A DNA stretch of 64,000 nucleotides from Hyphomicrobiales bacterium (GTDB lineage Bacteria; Pseudomonadota; Alphaproteobacteria; Rhizobiales; Rhizobiaceae): contig UCEY01000003.1 of NCBI GenBank assembly GCA_900471605.1, positions 1-64,000 of the forward strand, given 5' to 3'. Of the stretch, positions 62,319-64,000 are shown in pieces (positions within the stretch are counted from its first letter, which is position 1; each line of letters begins with the position of its first letter). Both the position numbers and the translations under genes were made by a program. Under the pieces are notes generated by a model that saw only the letters and a list, made by a program, of their open reading frames with translations, was not told where the DNA came from and ran no database searches.

Positions 62319-63059
62319 CTAAAGCCTGAAGCCGGGATCGCGCTTCGAGACCGCCTTGTGCAGATGCACCATCAGGCCCGCGGCAAACAGCGGCGTCAGA
62401 AGGTTGACGATCGGAACCGCCAGGAAACAGGCGATCAGCAGGCCGGCCATGAACACGGTGGAGGAATGTTTCGCGCGGAACGCCTGCGCCTCCGCCGGCG
62501 TCCTGAACCGCATCGCGGCGAACTCGAAGAATTCCCGACCGAGCAGGTAACCGTTCACCAGGAAGAAGGCGATCAGGTTGATGCCGGGGATGAACAGCAG
62601 GAAGAGCGCGACGATATTGCCGATGATGACGACGCCGAGGAACTGGACCGAGCCGATGATCGCCTGGCCGAGCGGCATCGCCTGGCCGGGCGGGTCGCCC
62701 GGATAGTCGCGTTTCTCGACCACGTCCGCGACGTCGTCGAGGAAGAGACCGGCGATGAGGGCCGTGATCGGCGCGATCAGCAGGGCGAGCGCCAACGCCA
62801 GCCCGATACCGGCGGCGATCGCCGCAAGCAAGGTGAGCCACCCCGCCCAATCCGGCAGGTCGGGGAAGAAGGCCGCAAACCATGGCCAGGCGTAGAGGAT
62901 GAAGATTTCGCGAAGCGCGAACCAGATGCCGATCAATACGAGCGCGGTGAGGCCCAATGTCTTCCAGAACACGGAACGGGTCTCGGGCGCAAAGAGGTTG
63001 AGGAGCGAAAGTCTCGCGGCGTCGAAAATCATCGGCGTCTCCAGGTTGGCGAAAGACAT
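62319..63059 (-). CDS. EI24/CysZ-like membrane protein
   Basis: A 246-residue protein with about six spans, of the EI24 (CysZ-like) domain family. Conserved pieces are LLIAPITALIAGLFLDDVAD, LFLLFIPGINLIAFFLVNGY and the LLGREFFEFAAMRF motif. E. coli CysZ is a sulfate channel, but the rhizobial members are annotated by similarity only and no sulfur genes lie here. Convergent with nth, separated by 25 bases. Confidence 0.87.
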   Translation of the reverse strand: MSFANLETPMIFDAARLSLLNLFAPETRSVFWKTLGLTALVLIGIWFALREIFILYAWPWFAAFFPDLPDWAGWLTLLAAIAAGIGLALALALLIAPITALIAGLFLDDVADVVEKRDYPGDPPGQAMPLGQAIIGSVQFLGVVIIGNIVALFLLFIPGINLIAFFLVNGYLLGREFFEFAAMRFRTPAEAQAFRAKHSSTVFMAGLLIACFLAVPIVNLLTPLFAAGLMVHLHKAVSKRDPGFRL

Positions 63060-63400
63060 GTAGGTTGGCGCAGGCGGGGGAGCAAGGAGCGCGGATAGCG
63101 GGGGAAGCCTGCAATCCCGACCGGGAGAGCCGGCACGACAGCAGATGCGACGATCCTCGGTTTAGCTCCTCGGCCCCGCGAGGAGACGGCAAGGGCGCGT
63201 CTGCAGCCGACAGGCCCCGGTTAACTTTCTCCCACCGGATCGAATACAACTTTAATTGTATATTAATGCCACTTTAAACATCTCGATCCGCCCGGGACCT
63301 CAACGATTGGCTTCCGGCCCGGCAACGTGCAGGTTGCAACCCGGCGGCTGACGCACCGCCGACTTTCGCTTCGGCTGACATATTTTGTGGATTTTTCGGA
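63060..63400. other. Gene-free stretch before the FtsI-like gene
   Basis: About 340 bases with no convincing reading frame on either strand. It holds an AT-rich patch near 63247-63275 (TTTAATTGTATATTAATGCC) that stands out against the GC-rich background and could be a promoter for the downstream gene. No ftsL, rsmH or mraZ gene is present here. Confidence 0.6.
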
Positions 63401-64000
63401 ATGATCTCATTTGTCATCCGGCTCAGAAGCCGTGCACATTTCATCGTGAAGAGCAATCTCGGCGGAGCGAATGCGACCTTTCTCGGCGCGCGGGCAAGCC
63501 GCAGAAAGGAAGCAAGGCAACGGCTTGCAATCCTGATCGCCGGGTTTCTTGCCGTCTATTTCATCATCGGCGCCCGTCTGGTCCAATACGGCCTTGCTGA
63601 ACCGGCGGTGACGGGAATGATCGGCAGCAGCCCGGTCGCCTCTAGGCCGGACATCGTCGATCGCAACGGGGCGCTGCTGGCAACCGACCTCAACATGATC
63701 TCGCTCTACGCCGACCCGCGCAGGATCGTCGATGCGAACGAAGTCGTCGAGAAGCTCGCCATGGTCATCCCCAGCCTCGACTGGAGCGAGACGCACAAGA
63801 AGCTGCGATCAGGAACCGCCTTCCAATGGCTGAAGCGGCAACTCACCCCGAAACAGCAATCCGATATCCTGGCGCTCGGCATTCCGGGCATTGGCTTCAG
63901 ACCGGAAAAACGCCGGTTCTATCCGGGCGGCCCGACCGCCTCTCACGTCGTCGGCCATGTGAACGTCGACAATCAGGGCCTTGCCGGAATGGAACGGTAT
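63401..64000 (+). CDS. FtsI-like penicillin-binding protein (3' end outside window)
   Basis: The first 200 codons of a class B penicillin-binding protein run off the right edge. A basic cytoplasmic lead is followed by one span (LAILIAGFLAVYFIIGARLV, residues about 45-64) and the non-catalytic domain: RPDIVDRNGALLATDLN, FQWLKRQLTPKQQSDILALG, IPGIGFRPEKRRFYPGGPTA and HVNVDNQGLAGMERY. This is the FtsI pattern of a septal transpeptidase. The usual ftsL and rsmH genes that precede ftsI in the division cluster are missing, so this is probably a second, orphan copy. The catalytic SxxK lies outside the window. Confidence 0.9.
   Translation, partial: MISFVIRLRSRAHFIVKSNLGGANATFLGARASRRKEARQRLAILIAGFLAVYFIIGARLVQYGLAEPAVTGMIGSSPVASRPDIVDRNGALLATDLNMISLYADPRRIVDANEVVEKLAMVIPSLDWSETHKKLRSGTAFQWLKRQLTPKQQSDILALGIPGIGFRPEKRRFYPGGPTASHVVGHVNVDNQGLAGMERY

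Overview
The window is GC-rich, gene-dense chromosomal DNA of an alphaproteobacterium, most probably a member of the Rhizobiaceae (Rhizobium, Neorhizobium or Agrobacterium group). The pointers are a type III ornithine/lysine decarboxylase with a long leader, a FruR/RbsR-type xylose and sugar ABC cluster, gltX followed by a class II lysS, a PAS-PAS chemoreceptor, a DUF2244-nth pair, and intergenic palindromes of the kinds scattered through rhizobial genomes. The species cannot be fixed from the sequence alone. No rRNA, tRNA, CRISPR array, transposase or integrase was seen; the region reads as core and semi-accessory chromosome rather than an island.

Layout. 1-6 kb: the end of a WD40 protein, two small overlapping unknown genes, a LysR regulator divergent from an SDR oxidoreductase and a small tautomerase, aspartate-semialdehyde dehydrogenase and an OmpW-like porin. 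6-9.5 kb: GNAT acetyltransferase, ornithine/lysine decarboxylase with a ~430-base leader, and a LysR regulator. 9.6-20.5 kb: glycosyltransferase, DUF1007-NicO metal transport pair, acyltransferase, a RimJ-like acetyltransferase with a small membrane protein, YbjQ-type protein with zinc ribbon, DUF533, GFA, eda, the overlapping CYTH-CHAD pair, trhO and a Rid-family protein preceded by a dense operator cluster. 21-26 kb: GGDEF-EAL protein and metNIQ.

26-39 kb is one minus-strand sugar catabolism block: LacI regulator, xylB, xylA, a ribose-type ABC transporter, a sugar phosphate isomerase/epimerase, a Gfo/Idh/MocA oxidoreductase and a GH1 beta-glucosidase. A DUF4160-DUF2442 pair sits inside it. 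Three near-identical LacI-type operators (two before the regulator, one before the ABC genes) tie the block together: oligosaccharides or glycosides would be imported and hydrolysed, and xylose sent through xylulose 5-phosphate into the pentose phosphate pathway, where the tal gene at 57.6 kb and eda at 16.8 kb also act.

39-51 kb: emrAB efflux pump with a divergent TetR regulator and two matching operators, a TerC protein, a TumE/TumA toxin-antitoxin module, glutathione peroxidase, an SLC13/RCK permease, gltX, lysS and an orphan Imm-5-like immunity gene. 51-64 kb: a low-complexity membrane-anchored protein, a MarR regulator with two matching operators controlling itself and an MFS transporter, a methyltransferase whose C-terminal tail matches that of the MFS protein, a cytoplasmic chemoreceptor, transaldolase with a divergent SorC-type regulator, an Ada-like DNA repair protein, DUF2244, endonuclease III, an EI24-type membrane protein and the start of a second FtsI-like transpeptidase.

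Nothing in the window is clearly a new large system. The most interesting signals are small: the shared C-terminal tail of two unrelated neighbours, the decarboxylase leader with an internal reading frame, the CATACG operator cluster without an adjacent regulator, the inferred LacI regulon, and the orphan immunity and DUF4160/DUF2442 genes.
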